NCBI GenBank assembly: GCA_019239425.1
Contig: JAFAZX010000028.1
Coordinates: 1 to 64,000, forward strand
Length of the DNA: 64,000 nucleotides
Origin: Acidobacteriota bacterium
GTDB taxonomy: Bacteria > Acidobacteriota > Blastocatellia > Pyrinomonadales > Pyrinomonadaceae
Direction: 5' to 3'
A program made the position numbers and the translations under genes. The notes below the pieces were generated by a model, which searched no databases, was not told where the DNA came from, and was given only the letters and a program-made list of their open reading frames with translations. This document shows positions 56,758 through 64,000 of this stretch, one piece after another (the stretch's first letter is position 1; each line of letters begins with the position of its first letter).

Positions 56758-57308
56758 CAAAGCTCCGCCCTCCAGGACTCGACAAGATGCTCGTAGTCTT
56801 CGTACGCGCGGCCGTCCCACCTGTACACGTCGAGCCTCACGGCGCGCAGCCGTTTCGCAGAACCTTCGGGCAGGCGCGAGTTGTAAATCCCGCCCCACGC
56901 GCGCAGAAGCTCCGGGAGCCGGGCCGCGCGCGGGAGTCTTTCGACGCCGCCCGCCGCGTCCGCCAACATGAGATTCGCCGGGTTCGGGCTGTGGATTGTG
57001 AACTGCTTGTTCTCGACGACCGCCCCGACCAGAGACCAGTGGCGCCAGCTCAATGCGTCCGTGAGTTGTGCGGGCGGGAGGTCGATTGATTCGCCCGCGA
57101 CGGTCTCGCCGCGCAGGCGGTAGAAGGTCGCGCCGCGGCCGGGGTCGCCGCCGCTCATCATCATCGTCGAGGCCGCGAAGGGGTAGACGTTCCTGACGGC
57201 GAGGAAGGAGTAGAGGAGCGGCGCGAAGAGCGCGGCCGTCAGCAGCGCGTAGCGGACTCTGAGTCGCCGCGTTCCGTCTCGCGTCGTTTGCCGGACGTCT
57301 CCGGTCAT
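56757..57308 (-). CDS. Membrane-anchored hypothetical protein coupled to HTTM
   Basis: 183 residues: one N-terminal membrane helix (ALLTAALFAPLLYSFLAV), then a soluble, probably periplasmic domain with FYRLRGETVAGESIDLPPAQLTDALSWRHW and YEDYEHLVESWRAEL. No family recognised. It is 7 bases after pqqD and overlaps the HTTM gene by one base. Confidence 0.7.
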   Translation of the reverse strand: MTGDVRQTTRDGTRRLRVRYALLTAALFAPLLYSFLAVRNVYPFAASTMMMSGGDPGRGATFYRLRGETVAGESIDLPPAQLTDALSWRHWSLVGAVVENKQFTIHSPNPANLMLADAAGGVERLPRAARLPELLRAWGGIYNSRLPEGSAKRLRAVRLDVYRWDGRAYEDYEHLVESWRAEL

Positions 57309-57315
57309 CTCGCCG

Positions 57316-57588
57316 TCAGGCCGCGCGGACGAGTCTGTAGGCGCGCAGGTTGTCGAGGAGTCTCCGGACGCTCTCGTGCGCGTGCTCGGGCGTCACGTCG
57401 TAGGCGGCCGTGATCTCGCCGACGATCTCTTCGAGCGAGCGGTTCTGCTCAAGTCCGCGCCAGACGAGCGTGCCCGTCTCGTTCAGTTGGAAATACTTCT
57501 TCGTGTTCAAATCGACGAGGATGCCCTCGCCCGCGTCGAATTCGGTAAAGACGACGTGCTCGTGCGGCAAAAGGCCGTTCGTACTCAT
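57316..57588 (-). CDS. PqqD-family peptide recognition protein
   Basis: 90 residues. Winged-helix RRE fold: FDAGEGILVDLNTKKYFQLNETGTLVWRGLEQNRSLEEIVGEI, then a C-terminal helix DNLRAYRLVRAA. PqqD-like proteins hold RiPP leader peptides for radical SAM enzymes, kinases or proteases. Start ATG 57588; a TTG is one codon upstream. It follows the radical SAM gene by about 40 bases. Confidence 0.88.
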   Translation of the reverse strand: MSTNGLLPHEHVVFTEFDAGEGILVDLNTKKYFQLNETGTLVWRGLEQNRSLEEIVGEITAAYDVTPEHAHESVRRLLDNLRAYRLVRAA

Positions 57589-57627
57589 CAAGCGATTGTT
57601 CCCTTCTCCAATCTCAAAGTCGAAATC

Positions 57628-58713
57628 TTAAATGACGGTTTGCAAAACGGGCAAAGAGCGTGCGGCGGCGTTCGCCATCCAGGGAATCTTGCCGAAGCTG
57701 TGCAGGCAGAAGAGGCACGGCGAGCCGAGGGTTAAGTCCGACTCGCGGCCTTCGCGCGCGGCCCCCGCCAGCGCCTCGCGCCTGCGCGACATCTGCGCCG
57801 CGGCCACATCCTGCAGCCGCGCGTAGGCGACGGCGAAACCCTCTTCGTTCAGATCGGCCACCACGTCCGCCTCGCCGACCGCGCCGCGGTAGCCCGAAAG
57901 GTTGCAGCAGAGCGAGAGGCGGCCGCGGTAGTCTACGTTGCAGCTCACGCCCGCGAGCGCCGAGCACGGCGGCTCGGGGTCGAGGTTGACGTAGCCGACT
58001 TCGAGCGTGACGCGCATCTTCAGGATGCTCGCGAGCACCGCGATCTCCTGCTCGGCCGCGAGGCGGTCTTCGTGCGCGGGCGACAGCTCGTCGTCGGCCG
58101 CGCCGGAGGTCGGCAGGTTGTAGCCGAAGCTGGCGGCGGCGGCTCCCATGCGCGCGGCGAAGAGCGCCGTCTGTTCGAGCAGAGGGAGCGTGTCGCGGCG
58201 CAGGCCGAGCTTGACCATGAACGGGAGTCCCGCGGCCCTGCACCGCGCCATCGCGCGCACCACGCGGACGAAGGAGCCTTCGCCGCGCCAGCGGTCGTGC
58301 GCCTCGCGCGTGGGGCCGTCGAGGCTGAACGAGACGTGCGTGAGCGCCGCGCGGTTGGCGGCCAGCGCCGGCCACACGCGCTCGAAGTGCCAGCCGTTCG
58401 TGACGAAGCTGCACGTGAGACCTTCGGCCCCGACCGCCTCCAACACTTCGCGGAAGTTCGGGTGCAGAGTCGTCTCGCCGCCCGTGAACATGACCGTGCG
58501 CGCGCCGACCGCCACGCGCGCCTCGCGCACGACGCGGCGGAGGAGTTCGACGGGGAAGAAGTTCGCCTTCGAGTGGTAGAGCGCGTCCTCGTCGCGCAGG
58601 CAGTAGGAGCAGTGCAGGTTGCAGATGTTCGTCAGTTCGACGATGAGGCGCGGCGGGCCGTAGTCGCGCGCGCGCGACTGCCCCTCACGCGTGTCTGCCG
58701 TCAGGTGGCTCAA
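57628..58713 (-). CDS. Radical SAM protein with SPASM/twitch-like C-terminus
   Basis: 361 residues. The [4Fe-4S] motif C31-N-L-H-C35-S-Y-C38 and GGE at 78-80 (MFTGGETTLHP) mark a radical SAM TIM barrel. Extra cysteines at 250, 258, 269, 270, 333 and 336 suggest one or two auxiliary clusters (SPASM type), as in peptide-modifying enzymes. The TTG start overlaps the HprK stop (TTGA). Proposed to modify the precursor peptides at 59802 and 60032. Confidence 0.88.
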   Translation of the reverse strand: MSHLTADTREGQSRARDYGPPRLIVELTNICNLHCSYCLRDEDALYHSKANFFPVELLRRVVREARVAVGARTVMFTGGETTLHPNFREVLEAVGAEGLTCSFVTNGWHFERVWPALAANRAALTHVSFSLDGPTREAHDRWRGEGSFVRVVRAMARCRAAGLPFMVKLGLRRDTLPLLEQTALFAARMGAAAASFGYNLPTSGAADDELSPAHEDRLAAEQEIAVLASILKMRVTLEVGYVNLDPEPPCSALAGVSCNVDYRGRLSLCCNLSGYRGAVGEADVVADLNEEGFAVAYARLQDVAAAQMSRRREALAGAAREGRESDLTLGSPCLFCLHSFGKIPWMANAAARSLPVLQTVI

Positions 58714-59771
58714 ACGGACTCCCCCTGCGCGAGGCCGCGCAGGTACTCGGAGGAATAGGCGCCGTCGCCGAACAGGTCGCGCCCCGCGCTCAGCTCAAAC
58801 CCCTCGGCCTGTCGCGCGAGCAGCGCGAGCAAGGCGAGGTGCGCGGCCGCGGAAGGCTTGTCGTAACAGGCCCAGGGGCACATGCGCAGCAGAGCGCGCA
58901 TCGTCTCGGGCTGCGTGAGACGGCGCGCGCGGCTCGAAGCCTCTTCCGTGATAACCGGGAAGAAGATCGCGCGGGGTGCGCAGGATTCGGCGAAGCCTTC
59001 GGGGAAGACGTCGCGCGGCTTGAAGCGTCGCTTGAGCGGGTCGAAGGGCATCGGCTCCGTGAGCAGACCTTCGAAGCCCCCGAGGACGCCGGCCGCGACC
59101 GTCTGCTCCGTGACGGCGAAATCGCGACGCAGGGCGCACGCCTCGACGAGTCCGCCCGCGTCGCGCAGCAGCAGGGCGTCGTCGGAAAGATAGCGCCAGC
59201 CCGCCGAGGCGAGCTGCGTGGCGAGCGTGGACTTGCCGCTGCCCGAAGGCCCTGCGACGAGAAAGCCGCCGCCCGAGAGAGGCTCGACGACGCCGGCCGC
59301 GTGCAGCTCGAAGAGGCCGCAGCGGCGCAGCGCGACCATCGTCGCCTCGAAGACCACGCGCGCCAGCGCCGAGCCCTCGCGCGAGGCCGTCCCCTCCCCT
59401 ATCCAGACGTCGACGCCGCTGCGCCCGCCGTCGGCGCGCACGGCCGAGCCGTCCCGCTCGAAGATGTACGTGCGTCCGTCCGTGCGGCAGAGGCCACCGC
59501 CCGCCGTCTCGAAAGTCTCAAGGTCGGCGGGCGCGTGCGGCGGCGCCGAAGCGTGGACGCGGATAACCGCGTCGGGCCTGGGCCGTACGGCTGCCTCGAC
59601 GCGCGCGAAGTGCCAGCCGGCGAAGAAGCGCCGGAAGGGCCTCGCCGCGTCGGCGTCGGCGGCCTCGACGCAAACGAAACGACCGGCGACCGCGAATGTT
59701 TCCGCGAGAGCCGGCCGTCCTGCATTCGTGAAGGCCCCGGCACTCTGTTCGGGGCTCAAAAAATTCTCCAT
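58710..59771 (-). CDS. HprK-like kinase (RiPP-associated)
   Basis: 353 residues. FELHAAGV near residue 155, Walker A GPSGSGKST at 174-182 and LSDDALLL (D197, D198) are typical of HPr kinase-related proteins found in lasso-peptide clusters, where a homologue phosphorylates the C-terminal Ser of the peptide (paeninodin). It lies directly behind precursor A1 (14 bases between its ATG at 59771 and the upstream stop region). A 15-base palindrome overlaps its start codon. Confidence 0.85.
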   Translation of the reverse strand: MENFLSPEQSAGAFTNAGRPALAETFAVAGRFVCVEAADADAARPFRRFFAGWHFARVEAAVRPRPDAVIRVHASAPPHAPADLETFETAGGGLCRTDGRTYIFERDGSAVRADGGRSGVDVWIGEGTASREGSALARVVFEATMVALRRCGLFELHAAGVVEPLSGGGFLVAGPSGSGKSTLATQLASAGWRYLSDDALLLRDAGGLVEACALRRDFAVTEQTVAAGVLGGFEGLLTEPMPFDPLKRRFKPRDVFPEGFAESCAPRAIFFPVITEEASSRARRLTQPETMRALLRMCPWACYDKPSAAAHLALLALLARQAEGFELSAGRDLFGDGAYSSEYLRGLAQGESV

Positions 59772-59801
59772 CGCGTCGCGATGTTGATAAAAGGGCCGCC
59801 C

Positions 59802-59987
59802 TTACGTGGTCGGGCCGCTGTCGGTCAACTGGAAGAAGGTCGTCGCTTCGAGCACGTCGATGGGGAAAGAGACGGCGGGCTCGACGAACTTCTTCTTCTC
59901 GGCCGACCGCTCGGGCGTGAGCGTCGCCTCTTCGTCTTCGAGCCGGGAAAGCTGGACGGGGATCAGATTCTCGGTCTTCGTGTTCAA
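59802..59987 (-). CDS. Putative RiPP precursor peptide A1
   Basis: 61 residues from a TTG with AGGAGG eight bases before it. The C-terminal half shares FVEPxVSFPxDVLEATTFFQxTxSG with precursor A2 at identical positions (34-57); the N-terminal half is divergent. F34, P37, V39 and T49 match the spacing of the lasso leader motif Y-x2-P-x-L-x9-T, so the core may be about residues 50-61 and ends GPTT. Located between the second precursor and the kinase. No known product. Confidence 0.8.
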   Translation of the reverse strand: MNTKTENLIPVQLSRLEDEEATLTPERSAEKKKFVEPAVSFPIDVLEATTFFQLTDSGPTT

Positions 59988-60031
59988 GTGATGTGCCTCC
60001 TGTGGCTATGAAAAGGGCGTCGGTAAGAACT

Positions 60032-60217
60032 CTAGTTAGACACGCCGCTCTCGGTGAACTGGAAGAAGGTCGTGGCTTCGAGCACGTCCACCGGGAAGGA
60101 GACTTCCGGCTCCACGAACGTCTTCCGGGTAGGGTCGCCGACCGCCGTCGGTGTGACCTCCACCTCGTTGGCGCGGGAAGATTGCACGGGGCCTGTTCTC
60201 TCCGTCTTTGCGGACAA
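60032..60217 (-). CDS. Putative RiPP precursor peptide A2
   Basis: 61 residues, TTG start with AAGGAG about ten bases upstream. It is a tandem paralogue of A1: residues 34-57 are nearly identical, but the ending is GVSN instead of GPTT and residue 54 is F not L. It lies 44 bases upstream of A1 in the same direction. No stop-codon or frame damage in either copy. Confidence 0.8.
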   Translation of the reverse strand: MSAKTERTGPVQSSRANEVEVTPTAVGDPTRKTFVEPEVSFPVDVLEATTFFQFTESGVSN

Positions 60218-60266
60218 AGTCTTATGACTCCTTGGCTGTCTGAAAGCGCGCGGCGAGACGTCAGTC

Positions 60267-61100
60267 TTAAGTCCTGGGAACGGCCGGCGGCAGCAGCGCC
60301 AACTGAAGCGGCTGCACCTCGAATGTCTGCAGATCGACCCGGTAGTAGAACCTCACGCCCGGCGAGATGCTCCTGAACGCCTGGTCGAGCGGGTAGTTCT
60401 GGAAATCCACGTCAACCAGCTCGGCCGACTCGTAGCGCATGTCGAAGGGCATGCCCACTTCGTTCGCGATCTTGTAGAGCACGACCGCTAAAGGCTGCTT
60501 GCGCGCGCGGACGCTGAGCGCGTTGTTGGCCCAGGTGACGCGCAGCGGGTCTTCCTGCTCGCGCTTCTTCTCCGCCTCGCCGTCGGTGCCCTCCTCGGTG
60601 TCCCCCTCGACGAGAATCACCTGGGTGTTGCTGTGAACGGCGGCGTTGGCCGACGGGGCCTTCTCGTTGATCCCCTGGAGGTAGAGCGCGAGCGGCTTCG
60701 GCTCGTCACCGCCCTCGCCGCCCGCGACGTAATCGACGTAACCCTGCGGCGCGAGCATGCGGAGCGTGGCCTCCAGGTTGAGCCCCGCGAAGTCGACCGA
60801 AACCTTCTGCTTGCCCAGGAGCGGGCTCAACGTGACCGGCACCTTCGTCAGCTTGGAGAGTTCCGCGGCGATCTCGGAGAGCGGCGACTCCTTGGCCTTG
60901 ACCGTGAAGGTGTACGGCGCCTCCTTGCTCATGCGGACGCTCCAGCCCTTCGCCGAAGGCTTAGCCGGGGCCTGCGCCGTGCGGCTCGGCCCGCCCAACT
61001 CGGTCGCCGTCTGCTGTGCAAAGACCGAAGCGGGTGCGAGCGCCACCGCGAGACCGGCGGCAGGTAGTACGCGCCGCCAGTTAAAAAGACTTTCTAGCAT
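60267..61100 (-). CDS. Secreted STN-domain protein
   Basis: 277 residues with a signal peptide (cleavage near SVFA-Q). It carries two secretin/TonB short N-terminal-like repeats: SPLSEIAAELSKLTKVPVTLSPLLGKQKVSVDFAGLNLEATLRML and, at the end, PLAVVLYKIANEVGMPFDMRYESAELVDVDFQNYPLDQAFRSI. There is no secretin or TonB-receptor barrel. The middle is acidic (EGDTEEGTDGEAEKKREQEDP). First gene after the candidate promoter at 61234-61262, upstream of the precursors. Confidence 0.75.
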   Translation of the reverse strand: MLESLFNWRRVLPAAGLAVALAPASVFAQQTATELGGPSRTAQAPAKPSAKGWSVRMSKEAPYTFTVKAKESPLSEIAAELSKLTKVPVTLSPLLGKQKVSVDFAGLNLEATLRMLAPQGYVDYVAGGEGGDEPKPLALYLQGINEKAPSANAAVHSNTQVILVEGDTEEGTDGEAEKKREQEDPLRVTWANNALSVRARKQPLAVVLYKIANEVGMPFDMRYESAELVDVDFQNYPLDQAFRSISPGVRFYYRVDLQTFEVQPLQLALLPPAVPRT

Positions 61101-61209
61101 AAAAACACGGAAGTCCCAGATCGGTAATGCTTAAGACCTCGGCTGTCCCTGGTCTTAAAAAAGAAAAGCCCTTCAAGGCAGCTCGGGCGGAGAAGGCAAA
61201 CCCGGTAAC

Positions 61210-61251
61210 GTACATTTCTTAACGGGCAAGCGGAAACTAACATAAATGTAC
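61210..61251 (-). promoter_or_regulatory. Candidate operator: 8-bp inverted repeat
   Basis: GTACATTT at 61210-61217 and AAATGTAC at 61244-61251, flanking the -10 of the promoter below. Could bind a dimeric regulator. Confidence 0.35.
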
Positions 61252-61262
61252 ATCAAGGTCAA
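61234..61262 (-). promoter_or_regulatory. Candidate promoter of the RiPP operon
   Basis: On the minus strand TTGACC (61257-61262), 17-base spacer, TAGTTT (61234-61239). About 135 bases upstream of the STN gene at 61100 and hence of the whole leftward cluster. Confidence 0.4.
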
Positions 61263-61316
61263 CGGCGTAGAAAGATTTAACCCCCATGCCCGCGCGCCTT
61301 TAGGCGTCCTGCGCGT

Positions 61317-62504
61317 TCAGTGCCCGGCCTCGCCCTTGAAGGCCAGCCGCAGGGGGCGCAGGAGGTAGTAAGCGAAAGACATTCCGGCCGGGAGCTTGAG
61401 GGCCGCGAGGTCTCCGTCGGTGGGCGTGAGGACGAAACGCAGGTAGTCGAGACGTTCGCGCAGGCCGGGCCGCGCGCGCAGGTTGAAGCGGAGGTTCCGG
61501 GCGAAACCGATGGGCAGAGGCTGTGCGCTTCCGAACATGGCCGCGGTCACTTCTTCCGACAGTTGGGAGACGGTCTTGTCCTCGCCGTCTTCGAAGAGAG
61601 CCGCGGGCATCTCGCCCCCGGCGAGGCCGCGCGCGAGACGGAGCGCGAGGTGGAGCATACGTTCGACGCGCGCCTCGCGTGCGCGCTTCCGGACATGCGC
61701 CCAGTCAAACTCGGGATGCGAGTTGACGAGCGCGGCCACGTCGCAGACCCACGCGAGACGCTCCCAGAGGTGCTTCGTCCCGTGCACCGCGAGTGCGAGC
61801 AGAAGGTCTTCGGGCGAGGGGCAGCGCACGTCCGTCCCGAAGAGGTTGACCGTCGTCGCACGCTCCCACACGCCTTCGCCCACGGGCACGGCAGCGAAGC
61901 GCGCGGGCGCGACCTCCCAGTGCAGCTCGACGATCATCAGCCCGCCGTCGCGCGCGTAGGCGAGGTTGTGCTGCCGCCGCAGGAGGAACTCTTCGTGCGA
62001 AGGGGTCAGCCCCGAGGGCTTCTCGTACCCGAGCGTGAGGAGCAATTCGCCCGCGCGTCGTGCGTCGCGGCGCCTGACGATCACGTCGAGGTCTACGAAG
62101 CGGCGCAGTGAGATGTCGCCGAAAGCCTGCCGCGCGAGCGCGGGGCCTTTGTAGGCGAGGAGCGGTAGGCCCTCCGAGTCGAAGAGTCGCGCCAGCCGCG
62201 CCATCTCGCCGGCGAGGAGCGTGTTGCGCGTGGCGTTCTTGCGGAACTCTTCGCGCAGCGTCGCGCGAAAGTCGTCGGGCAGAACATCGACGTCTCCAAG
62301 CGCGCGATGCAAAAGCGGGAGCGCCGAGTGGCGCCGCGCGAGCAGGAAGAGGTATTGCCAGTCGAGGGGGGAGCGCGCCAGATCGTTGATGCGCGTGTGG
62401 AGGTCTTCGTTGTTGCCGCGGTGAAGGCAGAGCAGCAGCAGCTCGTGCTCCGGGCGGGTCGCGGCGAGTGTGAACAGCTTCGCGTCGCGGAAGAGTTCGG
62501 GCAA
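61317..62504 (-). CDS. PF14907-type nucleotidyltransferase family protein
   Basis: 395 residues. ILxDxGxxxALL-like core: LLAYKGPALARQAFGDISLRRFVDLDVIVRRRD resembles the GGxxxR...xDxDhhv pattern of this nucleotidyltransferase family, with downstream VELHWEVAP and HGTKHLWERLAWVCDVAALV (both typical). Homologues lie in lasso-peptide clusters, where their role is unclear. TTG start directly after an in-frame TGA, so no earlier start exists. Upstream is the O-methyltransferase gene. Confidence 0.8.
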   Translation of the reverse strand: MPELFRDAKLFTLAATRPEHELLLLCLHRGNNEDLHTRINDLARSPLDWQYLFLLARRHSALPLLHRALGDVDVLPDDFRATLREEFRKNATRNTLLAGEMARLARLFDSEGLPLLAYKGPALARQAFGDISLRRFVDLDVIVRRRDARRAGELLLTLGYEKPSGLTPSHEEFLLRRQHNLAYARDGGLMIVELHWEVAPARFAAVPVGEGVWERATTVNLFGTDVRCPSPEDLLLALAVHGTKHLWERLAWVCDVAALVNSHPEFDWAHVRKRAREARVERMLHLALRLARGLAGGEMPAALFEDGEDKTVSQLSEEVTAAMFGSAQPLPIGFARNLRFNLRARPGLRERLDYLRFVLTPTDGDLAALKLPAGMSFAYYLLRPLRLAFKGEAGH

Positions 62505-62514
62505 GGGTCAGCCT

Positions 62515-63174
62515 TCAACCGACCTTGACCGCGTAGCCGAGGCCGTCGCCCACGGGCAGCACGACCGCGTGCAGTTGCGGGTGGCGGACGAACACCTGGT
62601 TGAACTCGCGCAGCGCCTGCGTCGACGCCGTCTGGTCGGGCGAGCGTATCTCGCCGGCCACCTGCCCGCCCCAGAGGAGGTTGTCGACGACGACCACGCC
62701 GCCCGCGCGCAGCATCGGCAGGGCGAGGTCGAGGTACTGCGCGTACTCCTGCTTCACCGCGTCGATGAAGAGGAGGTCGAACGTCTCACCCGAAAGCTTC
62801 GGGAGGACTTCGAGCGCGTACCCTTTCTCAATCCTCAGACGCTCCCTCAGGCCCGCGCGGCCGACGAACTCCTCGCTGCGCGCGATCATCTCTTCGCTCG
62901 GCTCGATGGTGACGACGAGGCCGCCCTCGCCCATCCCGCGCGCGAGGTGTATGACCGAGTAGCCGATAGCCATGCCCAGCTCCAGCGCGCGGCGCGCGCC
63001 GGTCGAGCGGGCCGTGATCTCCAGGAAGCGCGCCACCTCGCGGTCGGCGATGGGGACGCGGTGCTCCGCGGCGTACGCCTCCATCTCCGCGAGCACGCCG
63101 GCGTTCGCGGGGAGCAAGCGTTCCAGGTAGTCTGCCTGTTCGGGTTTGATGATCGCGTCGAGTCGCGCCTTCAT
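62515..63174 (-). CDS. SAM-dependent O-methyltransferase (YrrM/CCoAOMT-like)
   Basis: 219 residues, family 3 methyltransferase. ALELGMAIGYSVIHLARGM is the SAM-binding loop, LLFIDAVKQEYAQYLDLALPMLRAGGVVVVDNLLWGG contains the metal/substrate motif. Substrates in this family range from tRNA hydroxyuridine to small phenols. It lies ten bases upstream of the nucleotidyltransferase, so it may be the first gene of the RiPP-associated transcript; this is not certain. Confidence 0.85.
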   Translation of the reverse strand: MKARLDAIIKPEQADYLERLLPANAGVLAEMEAYAAEHRVPIADREVARFLEITARSTGARRALELGMAIGYSVIHLARGMGEGGLVVTIEPSEEMIARSEEFVGRAGLRERLRIEKGYALEVLPKLSGETFDLLFIDAVKQEYAQYLDLALPMLRAGGVVVVDNLLWGGQVAGEIRSPDQTASTQALREFNQVFVRHPQLHAVVLPVGDGLGYAVKVG

Positions 63175-63250
63175 GCGTTTGACTCCGCTCGAAGATTTTT
63201 ACGGGCGCGTAAGTCTAGCTCTTCGCGGACGCGGCGTGCAAATTCAGTTT

Positions 63251-64000
63251 TCAGGTGTCGGAATTATCCTGCATGTCTTCGGCCCCGTCCGCGGCCTCTG
63301 AAACAGCCACGTAGCGGCGCGCGAGGCCGAGTTCGCGCAGCTTGTGCTGCAAAGACTGCCGGTGCATGCCGAGGATGGCGGCGGCACGCGTGACGTTGCC
63401 GCCCGTCTCTTCGAGGCAGCGCGCGATGTAGCGGCGCTCGAACTCGCGCCGGTCTTCGCGGAAGTCGGACGTGAAGGGCACGGCCAGCGCGCCCGGCTCG
63501 ATGGTCGGGGCTGCGCTCTCAACCTTCGCGGACTTGCCTGCCGCTCCGCCTATCTCTTCGGGCAGGTCTCGGGCCGAGACCTCGTCGCCCTCCGCGAGAA
63601 TCATCGAGCGCTCGACGGCGTTGCGCAGCTCGCGCACATTGCCGGGCCAATGGTACTCGACGAGTTTACGCAGGGCGTTGGGCGCGAGCGTGCGCGGCGG
63701 CAGGCCGTAGCGCTCCGACGCCTGCCGCGCGAAGTTGTCGGCGAGGACGGGGATGTCCTCACGGCGTTCGCGCAGCGCGGGTATCTCGATGGTGACGACC
63801 TGGAGTCTGTAGAAGAGGTCGGCGCGGAAGCTCCCCTTCTCTATGTCCTGTTCGAGCGGGCGGTGCGTGGCGCTGACGATGCGCACGTCCACGGGGATCG
63901 AGTCGCCGCCGCCGAGCCTTTCAATCCTGCGCTCTTCGAGCGCGCGCAGCAGCTTCGCCTGCACGTTGGCGCTCATGTCGCCGATCTCGTCGAGGAAGAG
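63251..64000 (-). CDS. Sigma-54-dependent Fis-family activator, partial
   Basis: The right window edge cuts the gene; only the C-terminal ~249 residues are visible. LFLDEIG (Walker B) lies at the edge, followed by RADLFYRLQVVTIEIPALRERREDIPVLA and YHWPGNVRELRNAVERSMILAEG, then a Fis-type helix-turn-helix (GNVTRAAAILGMHRQSLQHKLRELG). NtrC-type activators remodel sigma-54 RNA polymerase. The receiver or sensor domain is outside the window. It ends ~75 bases from the methyltransferase gene but may be an independent unit. Confidence 0.9.
   Translation of the reverse strand, partial: LFLDEIGDMSANVQAKLLRALEERRIERLGGGDSIPVDVRIVSATHRPLEQDIEKGSFRADLFYRLQVVTIEIPALRERREDIPVLADNFARQASERYGLPPRTLAPNALRKLVEYHWPGNVRELRNAVERSMILAEGDEVSARDLPEEIGGAAGKSAKVESAAPTIEPGALAVPFTSDFREDRREFERRYIARCLEETGGNVTRAAAILGMHRQSLQHKLRELGLARRYVAVSEAADGAEDMQDNSDT

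Noticed and set aside
53874..62504. Classical lasso-peptide cluster
   Set aside because: No asparagine-synthetase-like cyclase in the window and an added radical SAM enzyme; the name lasso is used only for shared accessory genes.

Overview
The window reads as a chromosomal segment of a GC-rich Gram-negative bacterium, most likely an Acidobacteriota of the Blastocatellia/Pyrinomonadales type. Pointers are a VWFA protein of the acidobacterial TIGR03436 type (13627-14535), a degenerate OmpA-like protein at the left edge of a form I associate with that group, envelope functions (fused LptF-LptG, BamB-like propeller, STN domain) and many lipoproteins. The taxonomic call is inference from gene content. 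I saw no rRNA, tRNA, CRISPR array, prophage or transposase.

Layout. 0-13.6 kb: an envelope protein, then mostly rightward housekeeping genes (tatD, yajQ, polyprenyl diphosphate synthase, a murU/amgK-like pair, asnS, LOG protein, AIM24-like protein, arginase, ddl). 13.6-26 kb: mostly leftward genes, with a secreted VWFA operon, lipoproteins, mltG-ruvX, an S41 peptidase homologue without its catalytic residues (rightward), an acyl-CoA carboxylase subunit, a FAH-family enzyme and hslVU. 26-32 kb: rightward C26 amidotransferase, NamZ-like muramidase, small membrane proteins, recO and a fused lptF-lptG. 32-41.9 kb: a visibly less GC-rich block with ahcY, metK, parAB, bfn, miaB, guaA and a PQQ propeller. 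41.9-53 kb: pssA-psd, rimI-tsaB, pfkA, mutS, a nagZ-like GH3, a solute-binding lipoprotein whose domain order is circularly permuted, and a Sua5/YrdC protein.

53.3-62.5 kb is the most interesting part: a compact leftward putative RiPP operon with two paralogous 61-residue precursor peptides, an HprK-like kinase, a radical SAM protein with extra C-terminal cysteines, a PqqD-like recognition protein, a hypothetical protein and an HTTM membrane protein. An STN-domain protein and a PF14907-like nucleotidyltransferase lie upstream, and a convergent transglutaminase-fold protein of the lasso-peptide B2 (leader peptidase) family lies nearby. The precursor leaders keep the spacing of lasso leaders, but no lasso cyclase (asparagine-synthetase homologue) is present. 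This looks like a lasso-related, radical SAM/kinase-modified peptide pathway that I cannot match to a characterised system. The window ends inside a sigma-54 activator gene.

A second window-wide feature is a set of nine long intergenic hairpins whose arms are built from 7-nt (once 8-nt) tandem periods. Core sequences differ between most loci, and the hairpins fill almost the whole gap from stop codon to next start or stop. Cell-wall recycling genes (NamZ, NagZ-like, AmgK-like, MurU-like) are scattered through the window and could form one salvage route for N-acetylmuramic acid.
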